Shown: in pieces, positions 12,171 to 21,635 of the stretch
How positions within the stretch are numbered: the first letter of the stretch is position 1
Layout of the letters: each line of letters opens with the position of its first letter
NCBI GenBank assembly: GCA_016271365.2
Contig: CM057458.1
Coordinates: 200,666,501-200,730,500 of the forward strand
From: Neoceratodus forsteri
Lineage: Eukaryota > Chordata > Ceratodontiformes > Ceratodontidae
Direction: 5' to 3'
Length of the DNA stretch: 64,000 bases
The notes under the pieces: generated by a model
Told to the model about the DNA's origin: nothing
What the model saw: only the letters and a program-made list of their open reading frames with translations
Database searches by the model: none
Position numbers and translations under genes: made by a program

Positions 12171-12725
12171 TTCTGTGTACATATTTTCATTGAAAAAATC
12201 GTATTTTACTGCTGTTACATTAATTAAACAGTAAGGCATGACCAAGAGTTATGTTAGTGTGCTGTTGATAACCTGTACGTTTGCAGTGTGGCAAAAAGTT
12301 TAACATATTTAATTTAATTAGGTGCCAAAGTAAGTGAGTTGTTGGTTTGTAAATGTCTAACATTATTTTAAGTATTATAAAAAGAGTATGACAAATAGAG
12401 CTTTCTGATTGTGTGCAAACATTCTAACAACCTCATGTAAATCTTTAATTAACATACATCTACAAATTGGTCATATGGTCAACAAGGTTTAAGAGTGTTA
12501 AAGAACATGTTTCATTATAATACGAATAAGGCACTCCCACAGATTATGCTACTGGTTAGTTAATCATGGTCTAGGTGCATGTGGTATTCGGTTCAACTTT
12601 TTGCCACACTGAAAACGTACAGGTGATCAACAGTACATTAACATAACTCTTGGTCATGCCTTACTGTTTAATTAATGTAACAGCAGTAAAATATGATTTT
12701 TTTCAATGAAAATATGTACACAGAA
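12171..12725. mobile_element. Foldback (MITE-like) element, ~130-bp terminal inverted repeats
   Basis: Left arm 12171 to about 12300 and right arm about 12594 to 12725 are near-perfect reverse complements, starting TTCTGTGTACATATTTTC on the left and ending GAAAATATGTACACAGAA on the right. The 555-bp unit has no coding capacity. A diverged internal copy lies at 14001-14309. The left end coincides with the 5' truncation point of the CR1, so the LINE may have inserted at or into the element's end. Superfamily is unknown; a target duplication cannot be read. Confidence 0.85.
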
Positions 12726-13243
12726 TAAATAAATATATGATGTGTGTCTCTTGTAGTCATTAAACAGATGATTATATGAACATTAGAAAATGGAGATAGT
12801 ACTGTTGGTGTACAGGTCATGCTATTATTCTCATGCAGGTGTAAAGAAATAACATAGGTTCAGATGTTCAAGTTTACTTGTTCATACACAATTGAAGATC
12901 TAGTATCACTGTATATCAGACTGTGTTGTTTATTATGACAAAACATTTAGGTACTGAGTGTTACCAAATACTAAGTGATATAGAACAACAGTGTGGATAG
13001 TATGCTGTTCATATGGATCTTTTTAAGTTGTCCACTAAGAACATAATATGGTACAAGGAAATATTATAACACAACTGAGAAGACAGGAGTTCTGATTTAC
13101 ATCACACTCGTAAATAGTCTTGAGAGTGCTCAGTAAAATGTATTACAATTATTGAATTAGATATCAATATTGTAAGTGCAAGAGAGGTAGGTAATCACCA
13201 TTTTGAGGTTCATATATTGATTCATGTTTTTCGTCACTTTGCA
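12726..13243. other. Non-coding, AT-rich, nothing recognised
   Basis: No frame or repeat is evident until a splice-acceptor-like tract (TTTTTCGTCACTTTGCAG) ending at 13243. Confidence 0.4.
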
Positions 13244-13495
13244 GGACGCCCTCGCTTAAAGCGGTGCACTGGCCACTGCTGCTGTTACCGCAGACTCGAG
13301 TGCAAGGTCGACAGTCTCATAAGAGACAATGTTGTGCTCCATGAAGGGCAGGAGAAATTGCTGTCCTTCATGGAAGTACAACAGAAGACTGTCAACCTTG
13401 TGCTTGAGCCTGTGGTGATAGTGGCTACTGACACCGTGGCCAGCTCCAGCTCCTCACCTCCACCAGAAGCATCCAGCTTCCCTGGGACACAGTGA
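13244..13495 (+). pseudogene. Terminal-exon-like ORF, possible Myb-like protein tail
   Basis: A pyrimidine-rich acceptor ending CAG at 13241-13243 opens an 83-codon frame to a TGA. It begins with basic residues (GRPRLKR), continues with a heptad-like helix (RRLECKVDSLIRDNVVLHEG) and ends in a Ser/Pro-rich tail. The layout and the AT-rich downstream sequence (TGTAAATATTGTAAATAG) resemble the last exon and 3' UTR of the Myb-like gene at 30021-30322. A third, eroded Harbinger in 6.8-13.7 kb is possible. I do not recognise the protein by direct homology. Confidence 0.35.
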
Positions 13496-13869
13496 CCAGC
13501 CTCCACAGCTGCTCCGGTATCTCCTTTGGATGGTACAACAGCTTCTACTTCCATTGCACCGCCACATTGAGTCCAACTTATGGGTTGGGCTGCCTCAAGC
13601 ACCAGCAGCACACCTCTCCATATGACTTGCTGTAAATATTGTAAATAGTTGTTTGTGTATTTTTCTTTGTGTTTTTTTACAAAATCATTTTTATAAGCTT
13701 AAAAAATGAATATATATGTATATATATTTTTATGTAGTATTTATTTTTGTAGATAAAAAGTCAATATATTTTTATGTTTATTTTTTATTTTGCATTCAGT
13801 GTGATTAAATTCACTGAAAATTTATTTTATGATGAATACCTGTTTTGATTTGAACATTTAAAATAATAT

Positions 13870-13928
<59 letters not shown>

Positions 13929-14000
13929 ATAAATATTTTTTTAATATAATATTTTTTCTTGTGGTATTATTAAGTTGTGGGGATCTTTGTCATCAATATT
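13496..14000. other. AT-rich DNA with (TA)n microsatellite
   Basis: Sequence after the exon-like ORF is very AT-rich and contains an uninterrupted TA dinucleotide run from about 13875 to 13920, followed by a short CA run and AATAAA at 13928. Confidence 0.7.
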
Positions 14001-14309
14001 TATAAAAAAGGGTCTGACAAATGCAGCTTTCTGATTGGCTGCAAACATTCTGACACCCTTATGTTAATGTTTTATTAACATACATGTACAGCTTAACCAT
14101 ATACTGAACAAGGTTTAACGCTGTTTAACACCAGGTTTCATTATTATAGCAATAAGGCACTCCCAGGGATTATATTAATGGTCAGTTAATCAACCTCTAG
14201 GTGCATGTGGCAGTCGGCCACACCTTGTGCCACAGTACACCCCTAGCAGGCGATTAACAGACCATTAACAGAACTGTTGGTCATGCCTTATTGGTTAAAT
14301 ATTCTATAA
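14001..14309. mobile_element. Second, diverged copy of the 12171-12725 foldback family
   Basis: It aligns throughout with about 12370-12680: both share a TATAAAAARR opening, GACAAAT...AGCTTTCTGATTG, AATAAGGCACTCCCA, CTAGGTGCATGTGG and GGTCATGCCTTA. Only the inner part and one arm are recognisable, so this copy is truncated or more eroded. Confidence 0.75.
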
Positions 14310-14837
14310 GAAAGCATTTGGTTTCCTTAGTTTGGTAAAGAAGGGTATTATACACAAAGTTTGAGGTTTAAACAGATAACATATTAAAATTCTTGTTGTG
14401 ATACATATCTTACAGTGTTAGGACAACATTTTTGTAGGTACATTAATAAGTATTAGTTATGTTCAGAATTTGTGTCTAGTAAAGGTTCAGAAGAGGACCA
14501 TGTAAGATATATAAATATTTAACAGTGGTGCTGAGAAATAGAGTGCCACATTGTTTATGTCCCAAGAGAGTAGTCTCACTGGCTGCAAAAAGATAGTGAG
14601 TGAAACAGTACAACACCATAAATTAGTATTGACATAACAGTGGTAAGCAAAAGGAAATAGATAAATATTGAGAGACATACGCTTGAGATGGATGTTGTCT
14701 TACTCTTCATAACAGAAAATTCTGTTAGATGACTTCCTGTGTTCTTCATTTGTGTGCATTTGTCTATGTATGTGTGGTGCTGCCACAACAACATTTTCTC
14801 ATAGTATTGGTACTTATCATTCTCAAAAAGACAGGAT
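14310..14837. other. Non-coding, nothing recognised
   Basis: AT-rich sequence with short open frames only. Confidence 0.4.
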
Positions 14838-15250
14838 ATTCATGGCAAAAAAACTGTTTAATGCATCAGTTAGGGTTGTTACACAGCAACAAAAGCAAGG
14901 AAATTCAGTGTTAGGGTTGAAAACCCTAACTCCGAATTCACCCCCCAGCACCACACACACACAGACACACACACATGCAAGTAGGGGGAAGGACCAAGGC
15001 AACATGACCAATGACAGACAACCAGCAGTAGGTGACAAAAATAAAAAACAACTGTCTAAATGTACTACAAGACATCCCCACCCACCTGAGCAGGTACTGC
15101 ATGCTCAGTGGAGATCAACAGCTAAACTGAGGCCATGTACACCAAATGTACACATCCCTGATTGCAGGTGCACACAACATACCACACTTAGTAGTTGCAT
15201 GGCCTTACCTAGCGACGCCCCACACCCCACCACACCTGGTACTGCACTCT
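14838..15250. repeat. Left arm of a long inverted repeat
   Basis: Reverse complement of 21093-21506 with only scattered differences, including a CA microsatellite (14954-14974) mirrored by a TG run (21367-21391). The pair encloses the Gmr1-like provirus. Without the provirus the loop would be about 1 kb, so this looks like a ~1.85-kb foldback element or palindromic duplication of unknown family. Confidence 0.85.
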
Positions 15251-15879
15251 GACTGGACATCAACGATGCAACTCTGATTGCAGTTGTACAAAGGTTTGTA
15301 CACTTATGAGTAAACATAAATAAAGACAACATAAGTGTACTAAGACACATCCATCATCAAGATACAAGAACTGTTGCATTTATGTATGTTATTTACGTAG
15401 TAGTAAATTTACTGCATCTGTCTACTCAAGATACACAGACTGATCTCAAGGTACAGAAAAACTATTGCCTGTACAAGGCTGTACAACTACTAATGTCACT
15501 ATCAGTTATACAGTTTCAGTGATGTAGGTGTACTGTTGATGTCCATGTAGTTACCTACAGTGTGTTTGTATACTAAGAAGCCAGTAACTGCTATGTCTAA
15601 CAAAGAGTGGAATTAGCTGGGTGAGGCCAAGCAAGTTCTACATGTGCTAACATTACTGTACCTACAATGACGGAGGTGTATCACGGATGTCTATAGGCTC
15701 AATTTTGCTGTAGCTGTCTACTGGGGATGTACTACCTGGTTATCAAAATTGTAGTAAGTTGAGTATTCTTGCAATGAGTGAGCTGTACCATTTATGCCCA
15801 CAGCCTTACTTTTTTGTACTTGGTCTACACTCAGATTGTAGTACCTAGAGTTTGGTTTTGTCAGACCATTCTGTGGCTG
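15251..15879. other. Loop of the inverted repeat, left of provirus
   Basis: No coding signal. It contains degenerate copies of a word group also found in the arm (GGTACTGCA..., CTGATTGCAG, TACAAAGGTTTGTAC), so the loop may hold an old tandem duplication of part of the arm. Confidence 0.4.
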
Positions 15880-15884
15880 ACGTC
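15880..15884 (+). repeat. 5-bp target duplication ACGTC, left
   Basis: ACGTC directly precedes the TGTAACAG end. The same five bases follow the opposite end at 20704-20708. Five base pairs is within the normal range for Ty3/Gypsy integrase. Confidence 0.7.
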
Positions 15885-16009
15885 TGTAACAGGGTCCTGT
15901 TATGAAGAGAAATATCAAGAATTTACAAGATGCCCCCCCCATACTTTTCAATTTTCACTCTATCCTGTCTGCTTCTATATTCGTATCTATCCTAATTTTA
16001 TTGCCAGGT
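15885..16009 (+). repeat. LTR fragment, U3 end, plus orientation
   Basis: Matches the first ~125 bases of the LTR at 17950, from TGTAACAGGGTCCTG to CTATCCTAATTTT. It then turns abruptly into the reverse complement of LTR sequence lying about 26 bases further on. Confidence 0.85.
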
Positions 16010-16119
16010 TGGCCACCCTGACAAGAAAATTAGGATAGGCTCTGATATAAACAGGCTGAAATAAGTGAAGAAAGAGCTGTAAATCTATGATATTCTCTTC
16101 ATAACAGGACCCTATTACA
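16010..16119 (-). repeat. LTR fragment, U3 end, minus orientation, diverged
   Basis: On minus it begins TGTAATAGGGTCCTGTTATG at 16119 and runs to the foldback point. Its middle (about 16030-16085) differs strongly from the three other LTR copies although both ends agree, suggesting a different source template or heavy mutation. Confidence 0.8.
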
Positions 16120-16667
16120 CTCTCCACCACAAGAAGGCAACATAATAAGTTTTTATTTGTTGGCTGAGACCCTTCACCCTTGAAAGGGTTGGAACTTCCA
16201 CCACCCACTCTCAGAGTTCCACCTCAGGGACCCTTATAATTAGTTCTGTACAGAAACAATATTTACTGTCTTATCAGAACTACTGTACAAAACAATTCCT
16301 GGGTGTCTAGTGCTTACTTAGCACCAATATTCATTTACTTTGGTATTCTTGCAGCACCATATCGAGATAGAAAATCAGCATTTAAATGCTTCGTTCCTGA
16401 CCTGTGTTTTACGGTAAAGTTATATGGTTGTAGAGACAAATACCATCTCATAATCCGTGCGTTTTTATCTTTCATCTGGTTTATCCAACACAACGGATTA
16501 TGATCTGTCATCACTACAAAATCATTTCCCCACAAGTAATACTTAAGGGACTCTATGGCCCACTTCAGTGCCAAACATTCCTTCTCTATCGTAGAGTACT
16601 TCCTTTCACGCTCATGAAGTTTCCTGCTAATATACAATACTGGATGTTCCCCTTTTTCATCATATTG
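16120..16667 (-). pseudogene. Gypsy RNase H segment, inverted copy
   Basis: The minus frame 16637-16335 encodes YISRKLHERE, YSTIEKECLALKWAIESLKYY, VMTDHNPL and KHRSGTKHLNADFLSRYG, the second half of the Ty3/Gypsy RNase H and the start of the tether. It is the inverted duplicate of about 17402-17949 and continues directly into an LTR end. It preserves about 60 bases around KDKNARIMRWYL that are damaged in the plus copy. Confidence 0.9.
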
Positions 16668-16675
16668 GGTACCCC

Positions 16676-17227
16676 ATGCCCAGAATAGATGATCTGTTAG
16701 ATAGAATAGGAAATGCCCCCTACATCAGCGCGTTGGATTTAACCAAGGGGTACTGGCAAATTCCCTTGGCCCCCACTGCCCAAGCAATAACAGCTTTTCC
16801 TACACCAATTGGATTGTACCAATTTACTACTATGCCATTTGGACTCCATGGGGCACCTGCCACATTCCAACGGTACATGGACCACATTCTAAGAGCACAT
16901 GCCCAGTACAGTTCAGTGTACTTGGATGATGTAGTCATTTTCAGTCATGGCTGGCATTCACATTTGGTGCATTTAAGTGCAATTATTCAGATCATGAAGG
17001 ATGCGGGATTAACAATAAACCCTGCTAAGTGTGCCATAGCAAGGACAGAGACCAGATATTTGGGTTTCATAATTGGGAAGGGATCCTTGAAACCAGAGAT
17101 TGATAAAGTGGAGGCAGTAGCCAACAGCCCCACCCCCATTACAAAGAAACATGTTCGATCTTTTTTGGGTTTAGCAAATTATTACCGTCGATTTATCCCA
17201 GATTTTGCTACTCTGGCAACTCCTTAA
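16676..17227 (+). pseudogene. Gypsy reverse transcriptase
   Basis: RT copies the element RNA into DNA inside the particle. The 183-codon frame holds PRIDDLLDRIGNAPYISALD, LTKGYWQIPL, TTMPFGLHGAPATFQR, the catalytic YLDD in SSVYLDDVVIFS and RSFLGLANYYRRFIP. This is the Ty3/Gypsy RT without its first ~60 residues, which are cut off at the foldback junction near 16668. A one-base loss near 17222 breaks the frame before RNase H. The active site itself looks intact. Confidence 0.9.
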
Positions 17228-17949
17228 CAGAGCTGACCAAAACAAATATCCTAATAAAGTTAAATGGGCGCAAGCATGAGGAGGCCTTCAGGAACATAAA
17301 AGCGGTCCTTTGCTCAGCCGCTGTGCTAACTAGCCCAGATTTTACAAGACCGTTTGAAATTCAAACAGATGCCTCAGAGACAGGTTTGGGGTCTGTGTTA
17401 ACCAATATGATGAAAAGGGAACATCCAGTATTGTACATTAGCAGGAAACTTCATGAGCGTGAAAAGTACTCTACGATAGAGAAGGAATGTTTGGCACTGA
17501 AGTGGGCCATAGAGTCCCTTAAGTATTACTTGTGGGGAAATGATTTTGTAGTGATGACAGATCATAATCCGTTGTGTTGGATAAACCAGATGAAAGATAA
17601 AAGCTACGGATTATGAGATGGTATTTGTCTCTATAACCATATAAGTTTACCGTGAAACACAGGTCAGGAACGAAGCATTTAAATGCTGATTTTCTATCTC
17701 GATATGGTGCTGCAAGAATACCAAAGTAAAATGAATATTGGTGCTAGTAAGCACTAGACACCTCAGAAATTGTTTTGTACAGTAGTTCTGATAAGACAGT
17801 AAATATTGTTTCTGTACAGAACTAATTATAAGGGTCCCTGAGGTGGAACTTCTGAGAGTGGGTGGGTGGAAGTTCCAACCCTTTCAAGGGTGAAGGGTCT
17901 CAGCCAACAAATAAAAACTTATTATGTTGCCTTCTTGTGGTGGGAGGTG
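17228..17949 (+). pseudogene. Gypsy RNase H and 3' tail up to LTR
   Basis: RNase H (17323-17616) shows the FEIQTDASETGLGSVL catalytic stretch, YISRKLHERE and TDHNPLCWI. A small deletion after QMKDK shifts the frame. From the end of RNase H to the LTR there are only about 250 bases and no integrase, so integrase must have been encoded elsewhere or been lost. The known Gmr1 order (integrase before RT) explains this without a deletion. Confidence 0.85.
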
Positions 17950-18924
17950 TGTAACAGGGTCCTGTTATGAAGAGAAATATCAAGAATTTACAAGATGCCC
18001 CCCACCACACTTTTCAATTTTCACTCTATCCTGTCTGCTTCTATATTCGTATCTATCCTAATTTTCTTGTCAGGGTGGCCAACCTGGCAATCTTTAAATC
18101 TTTCTTTACTGTCCATGATTATCTTTAAAACAATCTGGCATCCAAATCTTGATAAGCTGAAAAGCAGTCAGCTGAAATTCTAGCTGTGAGGAATTTCATA
18201 AAAACAAGCATTATGCAGCACATATAAAGAAAATATGTTAGAGGAGACTACTGTGTAAAAAAGATTTACTAAATTGTTGTCTTAAATAAATGCATGTTTA
18301 CTTTCTGGCAATTACATTTAAAAGCAAATAGAATCCTGAAGCCTTGCAAGAGGAGACAGATAGGGGAAGCCCCTCATCTGTTTTTCCTTACAAAACTACG
18401 AATTTAATTCAATCTTTAACAAGTGTTTCTTTTCTTTCTGTATTAAAACAAAATGAATGTGTACCTGAATGTCTTGCTTCTCCTGCTGAGGTCCTGCTAT
18501 AGGGATGGCAGCCTACAAAATGGCTGCTTTTATAGTATTCAGGTAATGTGATGTCACAATAGGGAGGGCTCAGTTCAAGACACACCCTTCTGGAAAATAT
18601 ATAAACCCTCCACTAGGAGACCTGTGTAGATGGATAGAGAGGAGAGTCAGTATTCGACTGACCACAGAGCAAGAAGGTTGTGTGTGTGTTTCCACACAAA
18701 GTGCTGTACAGACAAAAGGAAAGGAAAAGGCAATTCAGGAGTCTGTGGAAAGAAGTATTTCCTGTTTTGGGGTGTGAAGACTAACACCGATTGTTTTCCT
18801 TTCTATGAACTTTAAGTTAAGAATATTTTTTTGTTTTGTTTTTGGAAATAAATGGACAAACGCATACCTTTGCGTTTTTTATGCATCTTAAACCTTTGGT
18901 CTGGACATCTGTTATTTCCCACCA
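17950..18924 (+). repeat. Near-complete LTR, plus orientation
   Basis: Starts TGTAACAGGGTCCTG and matches the inverted LTR at 19719-20703 along its length. It carries a likely promoter/leader region near 18560-18640 (direct repeat of CTCCACTAGGAGACC context) and AATAAA at 18847-18852. It lacks roughly the last ten bases and is joined at CCCAC to inverted gag sequence. Confidence 0.85.
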
Positions 18925-19500
18925 TAGTCCTTTAATTTTGCATAGATTTCTCTCGGTGTATCATGAATAGTCATTCTCTGGGTACGAAACCGCTGTCTAT
19001 AGGTTTCCACGCTAATATCATAGCGTCGCAATATCACTTCTTTTACTCGATCATAATTATTTGAGTCCACCCCACTTAACTGGCTATACACCATTTGAGC
19101 TCTACCAGTTAAATATGGGACCAGTCTTATGACCCATTGATCTTGGGGCCAAGCGCAAGTTTGGGCAATCCGCTCAAAAGTGGTGAGGTATGCCTCTATA
19201 TCATCACTCTCTGACAGCTTTGTTAATTTAATGTCTCTGGGTATAGTTCGATCAGACTGACCTTGTGCAAGTGCCTAGCCTTCAGGGTATCCATCCATTT
19301 CTCATCCTGTCACCGGCGTTCCTCAGCCTGGACACGCCTGTCCTCTTTCCTCTGGCGATGATCCTCATCTCTCTGGCGACGATCCTCTTCCCTCTGACGA
19401 TCCATTTTGATCTGGTGAATACACAGCCACTTTAATAATTCTCAGGGTCATCTGGTACTGGGGTCACCTGGGCTGTCTCTTCAGGGTTCCGTATCCATAT
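18925..19500 (-). pseudogene. Gypsy gag with SCAN-like domain, 3'-truncated
   Basis: Gag forms the particle shell. From a likely start near 19405 the minus strand encodes a highly charged Arg/Glu-rich stretch (MDRQREEDRRQRDEDHRQR). After a frame change follows KLTKLSESDDIEAYLTTFER, then PYLTGRAQMVYSQLSG and the hallmark VKEVILRRYDISVETYRQRF. This last block resembles the vertebrate SCAN domain, which is known to derive from Gmr1-type gag. The reading frame is cut at the 18924/18925 junction with the opposite-facing LTR, so zinc knuckle and protease are missing. Confidence 0.85.
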
Positions 19501-19699
19501 TCTCCTCCTCTGTTCTTCTCATTTTAGGCCTTGCTCCAGGTTCTAGGCCAGGCAATAACTGAATACCAGTTTTTCAGTCACTGCTCTAGTGACATGATAT
19601 ACATCTTTCTTTGTCAGGTCCTCTTCCTCCATCTGTTAGGGTACTTAACTTCAGTACCCCCTGGCAACACCTCCCAGGCAGTCTCGACGTGCCAGTTAT

Positions 19700-19717
19700 A
19701 TCCCACTTCTGACACCA
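19700..19717 (-). promoter_or_regulatory. Primer-binding site, tRNA-Leu type
   Basis: On minus, TGGTGTCAGAAGTGGGAT lies one base after the LTR end. It is complementary to the 3' end of vertebrate tRNA-Leu(CAA), whose acceptor end plus CCA reads CCCACTTCTGACACCA. Confidence 0.8.
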
Positions 19718-19718
19718 G

Positions 19719-20703
19719 TGTAGAAGCGTGGGAAATAACAGATGTCCAGACCAAAGGTTTAAGATGCATAAAAAATGCAAAGGTATGCGTTTGTCAATTT
19801 ATTTCCAAAAACAAAACAAAAAAATATTCTTAACTTAAAGTTCATAGAAAGGAAAACAATCGGTGTTAGTCTTCACACCCCAAAACAGGAAATACTTCTT
19901 TCCACAGACTCCTGAATTGCCTTTTCCTTTCCTTTTGTCTGTACAGCACTTTGTGTGGAAACACACACACAACCTTCTTGCTCTGTGGTCAGTCAATACT
20001 GACTCTCCTCTCTCTATCCATCTACACAGGTCTCCTAGTGGAGGGTTTATATACTTTCAGAAGGGTGTGTCTTGAACTGAGCCCCTCCCTATTGTGACAT
20101 CACATTACCTGAATACTATAAAAGCAGCCATTTTGTAGGCTGCCATCCCTACTAACAGGACCTCAGCAGGAGAAGCAAGACATTCAGGTACACATTCGTT
20201 TTGTTTTAATACAGAAAGAAAAAAACACTTGTTAAAGATTGAATTAAAATCTGCAGCCTTGGCAAGGAAAAACAGATGAGGCGCGCTCCTATCTGTCTTC
20301 CTTACAAGGCTTCAAGATTCTATTGCTTTTAAATGTAATTGCCAGAAAGTAAACATGCATTTATTTAAGACAACAATTCTAGTAAATCTTTTTTACACAG
20401 TAGTCTCCTCTAACATATTTTCTTTATATGTGCTGCATAATGCTTGTTTTATGAAATTCCTCACAGCTAGAATTTCAGCTGACTGCTTTTCAGCTTATCA
20501 AGATTTGGATGCCAGATTGTTTTAAAGATAATCAGGGACAGTAAAGAAAGGTTTAAAGATTGCCAGGTTGGCCACCCTGACAAGAAAATTAGGATAGATA
20601 CGAATATAGAAGCAGACAGGATAGAGTGAAAATTGAAAAGTATGGTGGGGGGGGGCATCTTGTAAATTCTTGATATTTCTCTTCATAACAGGACCCTGTT
20701 ACA
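19719..20703 (-). repeat. Complete LTR, minus orientation
   Basis: On minus it runs from TGTAACAGGGTCCTG (20703) to CGCTTCTACA (19719), 985 bp, with TG...CA ends. It is followed in the proper order by primer-binding site and gag, so this half of the provirus is a normal 5' end. Confidence 0.9.
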
Positions 20704-20708
20704 ACGTC
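20704..20708 (+). repeat. 5-bp target duplication ACGTC, right
   Basis: Direct repeat of 15880-15884 next to the ...CTGTTACA terminus. Because ACGT is its own reverse complement and the flanks belong to an inverted repeat, part of the match could be due to that instead. Confidence 0.7.
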
Positions 20709-21092
20709 ATGCAAGTGATAACTATGTTCATCGTAGTACACCAACAATCAAGTAGCTGTACTGTATATATAAAGAGAGTTGCTTTTACTATAGTTTTTAG
20801 TGACAATGGGCCATGTGTTGTAGGACGGGAGGGGGCATTCTCTACCACAGACTCTGTGAGTCATAATTGTACTAACCTTTGCAAGGCTGCAATCATGGAG
20901 TAACATTGTTTATCTTCATGGGTTCATTTTAACTGGGGTTCTCCAGTAACTACACAGTACCTGGTCTGAGTGGGTGGGGCACTGCCTTGCGAAGGTCCTC
21001 CAGTGCCTAACAGTGGGAGGTTGCATATACATAAAATCAACTACACATATTATACCTATACAACTACTTAGTTTTGCTGTGTTCTATAGCTG
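20709..21092. other. Loop of the inverted repeat, right of provirus
   Basis: No gene. It shares short blocks (TGATTGCAG, GCAAAGGTTAGTACAATTATGA) with the left loop in inverted orientation, so the inverted repeat may extend further inward in eroded form. Confidence 0.4.
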
Positions 21093-21506
21093 AGCTGCAG
21101 TACCAGGTGTGGTGGGGTGTGGGGCATTGCTAGGTAAGGCCATGCAACTACTAAGTGTGGTACGTTGTGTGCACCTGCAATCAGGGATGTGTACGTTTGG
21201 TGTACATGGCCTCAGTTTTGCTGTTGATCTCCACTGAGCATGCAGTACTTGGTCAGGTGGGTGGGGATGTCTTGTAGTACATTTAGACAGTTGTTTTTTC
21301 ACTTTTGTCACCTACTGCTGGTTGTCTGTCATTGGTTATGTTGCCTTGGTCCTCCCCCCTACTTATGTGTGTGTGTGTGTGTGTGTGTGTGGTGCTGGGG
21401 GGTGAATTCAGAGTTAGGCTTTTCAACCCTAACACTGAATTTCCTTGCTTTTGTTGCTGTGAAACAACCCTAACTGATGCATTAAATGGATTTTTTTGCC
21501 ATGAAT
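21093..21506. repeat. Right arm of the long inverted repeat
   Basis: Reverse complement of 14838-15250, ending at CCATGAAT next to a TA microsatellite (about 21508-21530). Confidence 0.85.
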
Positions 21507-21532
21507 TTATATATATATATATATATATATGG

Positions 21533-21627
21533 GATACATGATGGGCAGGAGTGGGATATGGAAAATATTCTCACTCTGCAAGAGTGAGAATATTTTCCAT
21601 ATCCCATGAACTGACCATCATGTGTGT
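21533..21627. repeat. Two-tier palindrome
   Basis: A perfect inner hairpin GGGATATGGAAAATATTCTC...GAGAATATTTTCCATATCCC (about 21553-21605) with stem about 26 bp is flanked by a second imperfect arm pair (ACATGATGGGCAG...CTGACCATCATGTG). It sits just outside the left inverted repeat of the Crypton-type element. Confidence 0.8.
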
Positions 21628-21635
21628 GATTTATA

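Larger units (their letters stand above)
15885..20703. mobile_element. Gmr1-like Ty3/Gypsy provirus, multiply folded back
   Basis: From left to right: U3 end of an LTR (+), U3 end of an LTR (-) continuing into 3' pol (-), RT-RNase H (+) continuing into an almost complete LTR (+), then gag, primer-binding site and a complete LTR all on minus. Orientation therefore changes three times, near 16009, 16668 and 18924. Both outer ends are TGTAACAG termini in opposite orientation. Protease, integrase and most of gag-pol are absent. RT-RNase H runs into the LTR with no integrase after it, and gag is SCAN-like. Both features are known for Gmr1-type elements, whose integrase lies upstream of RT. Confidence 0.85.

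Noticed and set aside
21355..21410. Telomeric repeat remnant (CCCTAAC/TTAGGG words near both inverted arms)
   Set aside because: Only one or two units per arm, not a tandem array; it is part of the arm sequence.
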